Source: Bacteroides intestinalis DSM 17393
Lineage (GTDB): Bacteria > Bacteroidota > Bacteroidia > Bacteroidales > Bacteroidaceae
Direction of reading: 5' to 3'
Length of the DNA: 64,000 bases
Assembly (NCBI RefSeq): GCF_000172175.1
Contig: NZ_ABJL02000007.1
Span: 1,364,001 to 1,428,000 of the forward strand
Shown: positions 62,289 to 64,000 of the stretch, in pieces
Numbering within the stretch: the stretch's first letter is position 1
How the letters are laid out: every line of letters starts with the position of its first letter
Made by a program: the position numbers and the translations under genes
The notes under the pieces: generated by a model
What the model was told of the DNA's origin: nothing
The model's input: only the letters and a program-made list of their open reading frames with translations
Database searches by the model: none

Positions 62289-63200
62289 TCATACCTCAAG
62301 CGCACCGATAATTTCTTTCACAGACTTATATCCGTGTCTATCGAGATAGTCGTTTATACCTTCCGCTACTTTAATAGTAACTGCCGGATCGATGAAATTT
62401 GCCGTACCGATTTGGATGGCTGAAGCTCCGGCAAGCATAAATTCCACAGCGTCTTTCCAGTTCATGATACCTCCTAAACCAATGACAGGTATTTTTACCG
62501 CCTGGGCAACTTGCCATACCATGCGGAGTGCGATTGGTTTTACTGCTGCACCGGACATACCACCTGTTACAGTGGAGAGTATAGGACGCCTGCGTTCCGC
62601 GTCTATAGCCATTCCAAGCAGTGTATTAATTAATGAAACGCTGTCTGCGCCGCCATTTTCTACTGCACGGGCTATTTCAGCAATGCTTGTCACGTTAGGA
62701 GACAGCTTTACGATAAGTGTCTTTTTGTAAGCTGCGCGCACAGCTTTCACCACTTCTTCGGCTCCTTTTGCAGTGACACCAAAAGCCATTCCACCTTGCT
62801 TTACATTGGGACAAGAGATGTTCAATTCAATGGCAGGAATTTTGTCAAGTTCGTTAATGGCTTCTGCTGTTTTTACATAATCTTCTATGGCAGAACCCGA
62901 AACATTTACAATCATATTAGTTTCAATGTCCTTAATACGCGGATATATCTGTTCAATAAAGTAATTTACTCCCTTATTTTGCAGTCCCACAGCGTTTAAC
63001 ATACCTGACGGAGTTTCCGCCATACGCGGATATGGGTTACCTTCACGTTTGTGAAGAGTCGTACCCTTTACAATTATACCACCTATTCGCGTAATATCAA
63101 TGAAATCGGCAAACTCTTCACCATACCCAAATGTACCGGAAGCCGTCATCACCGGATTATTCATTTGTAATTCTCCAATGTTTACACTTAAATCTGCCAT
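62289..63200 (-). CDS. pyrD: Dihydroorotate dehydrogenase, class 1B catalytic subunit
   Basis: 303 aa FMN-binding TIM barrel. Catalytic C130 in ELNISCPNVKQGG and the phosphate-binding loop VIGLGGIMNWKDAVEF mark class 1B (PyrDB). It oxidises dihydroorotate to orotate in pyrimidine synthesis and passes electrons to PyrK and NAD+. The start overlaps pyrK by 13 bp, so the two subunits are translationally coupled and made in matched amounts. Confidence 0.97.
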   Translation of the reverse strand: MADLSVNIGELQMNNPVMTASGTFGYGEEFADFIDITRIGGIIVKGTTLHKREGNPYPRMAETPSGMLNAVGLQNKGVNYFIEQIYPRIKDIETNMIVNVSGSAIEDYVKTAEAINELDKIPAIELNISCPNVKQGGMAFGVTAKGAEEVVKAVRAAYKKTLIVKLSPNVTSIAEIARAVENGGADSVSLINTLLGMAIDAERRRPILSTVTGGMSGAAVKPIALRMVWQVAQAVKIPVIGLGGIMNWKDAVEFMLAGASAIQIGTANFIDPAVTIKVAEGINDYLDRHGYKSVKEIIGALEV

Positions 63201-63964
63201 AATAGTTTGTTTATATTAAAAACCGGACCTTCTTTACATACACATAAATGCCCTTCCGTTGTATTTTCTACGCAACAGAGGCAAGCGCCTATACCACAAG
63301 CCATTGTATTTTCCAATGATACTTCACAAGCTATATCTTTACTTTTGGCATATTTAGCCACCGCCATCATCATAGGCTTAGGGCCACAAGTGTAAATCTG
63401 CTCGAATTGCACCTTATTCAATATGGAATGTTGTGTCACATATCTCTTTTCGCCATGACTGCCGTCCTCGGTAGTCGTATATACATCACCATAAGCTGCA
63501 AACTGCTCCAGTTGCAGCAAGTCCTTATCACTTCTTGCTCCCAGAAGGAACGTCGGTTTACTGCCGTTTTTAGCTAATTGCTCGCCCAGATAAAGCATGG
63601 GAGCTGTACCAACACCTCCACCTACTAACAGAAGCTTATCAGAAGCCTTTTCAGGCATTGTGAAGCCATTTCCCAAAGGAAGTACTACGTTGACCGTATC
63701 TCCGGCTTTTGCTTCGCCTAATTGCCTGGTTCCGTCTCCAATCAGTTGGATCAGAAACCACACTTCATTGCGTTGTCTATCTACATAATTAATGGAAATG
63801 GGGCGGCGCAAGAAAGTAGTTGGAGATCCGTCCACACGTATTTCCGCAAATTGTCCCGGAAGCATTTCCGGAAGCGGAGACGGAGACGTCAGTTTTAATA
63901 GCACATAATTAGCGTGCAGTCGGACGTTCTCAGTCACTGTCAAATCTAAAATGTATTTTTTCAT
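63188..63964 (-). CDS. pyrK: Dihydroorotate dehydrogenase electron-transfer subunit
   Basis: 258 aa. FAD-binding domain with RRPISI, NAD-binding domain (LLVGGGVGTAPMLYL), and a C-terminal 2Fe-2S site with four Cys (ACGIGACLCCVENTTEGHLCVC). It shuttles electrons from PyrD FMN through 2Fe-2S and FAD to NAD+. Its promoter and any upstream genes lie beyond the right edge; the final 36 bp hold nothing else. Confidence 0.96.
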   Translation of the reverse strand: MKKYILDLTVTENVRLHANYVLLKLTSPSPLPEMLPGQFAEIRVDGSPTTFLRRPISINYVDRQRNEVWFLIQLIGDGTRQLGEAKAGDTVNVVLPLGNGFTMPEKASDKLLLVGGGVGTAPMLYLGEQLAKNGSKPTFLLGARSDKDLLQLEQFAAYGDVYTTTEDGSHGEKRYVTQHSILNKVQFEQIYTCGPKPMMMAVAKYAKSKDIACEVSLENTMACGIGACLCCVENTTEGHLCVCKEGPVFNINKLLWQI

Positions 63965-64000
63965 TATCCTATATAAAGAGGTGAATTTTATCTTCAGGGT

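Overview
The window reads as chromosome of a human-gut Bacteroides species. Reasons: SusC/SusD pairs, Bacteroides-type promoters (TTTG, 19-21 bp, TAnnTTTG), weak or absent Shine-Dalgarno sites, an aerotolerance (Bat) operon, and rpmB-rpmG-DUF4295 order. No prophage, insertion sequence, conjugative element or CRISPR array is visible; nearly all genes are intact. Species cannot be fixed from the sequence alone.

Layout. 1-14.4 kb is a polysaccharide utilisation locus: the end of a SusR-like regulator, SusC-, SusD- and SusE/F-like surface proteins, a GH66 dextranase-type lipoprotein, then, after a 353-bp gap holding four dyads at exact 22-bp spacing, a GH31 and a GH97 alpha-glucosidase. The enzyme set fits alpha-1,6-glucan (dextran): surface GH66 cuts, SusCD imports, GH31 and GH97 release glucose in the periplasm. 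14.4-18.1 kb (minus strand) holds a SnoaL-like protein, a DUF169 protein and an acyl-CoA ligase, with two almost identical stand-alone promoter-terminator units that look like a duplicated small RNA. 18.2-18.6 kb is a GC-rich non-coding element with inverted ends. 18.6-23.0 kb carries a cation/proton antiporter and an NtrB/NtrC-type two-component pair; 23.2-24.6 kb a small unknown protein and a glycosyltransferase.

24.6-35.8 kb is mostly housekeeping: tamB, tsaD, a CinA-type amidohydrolase, rpmB-rpmG-DUF4295, ftsY-rimO, an HU protein, and an unusual HU-transmembrane-LysM fusion. 36.1-44.7 kb is the Bat operon (MoxR, DUF58, a membrane protein, BatA-BatE). 44.9-57.9 kb has a small HTH protein, a DUF2007/universal-stress protein, a TPR protein downstream of gyrA, clpC, htpG and a patatin/beta-barrel protein. 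58.0-64.0 kb has two tRNA-Arg(ACG) genes, a cluster of inverted repeats, dapA, divergent ligA/trmD, and pyrK-pyrD.

The least explained items are non-coding: the 22-bp operator-like array (9585-9667), the twin small-RNA units (15123-15221 and 16232-16330), the 11-bp repeat dyad between tsaD and cinA (30346-30444), and the repeat-rich gap after the tRNAs. The HU-TM-LysM protein is the most unusual protein architecture.
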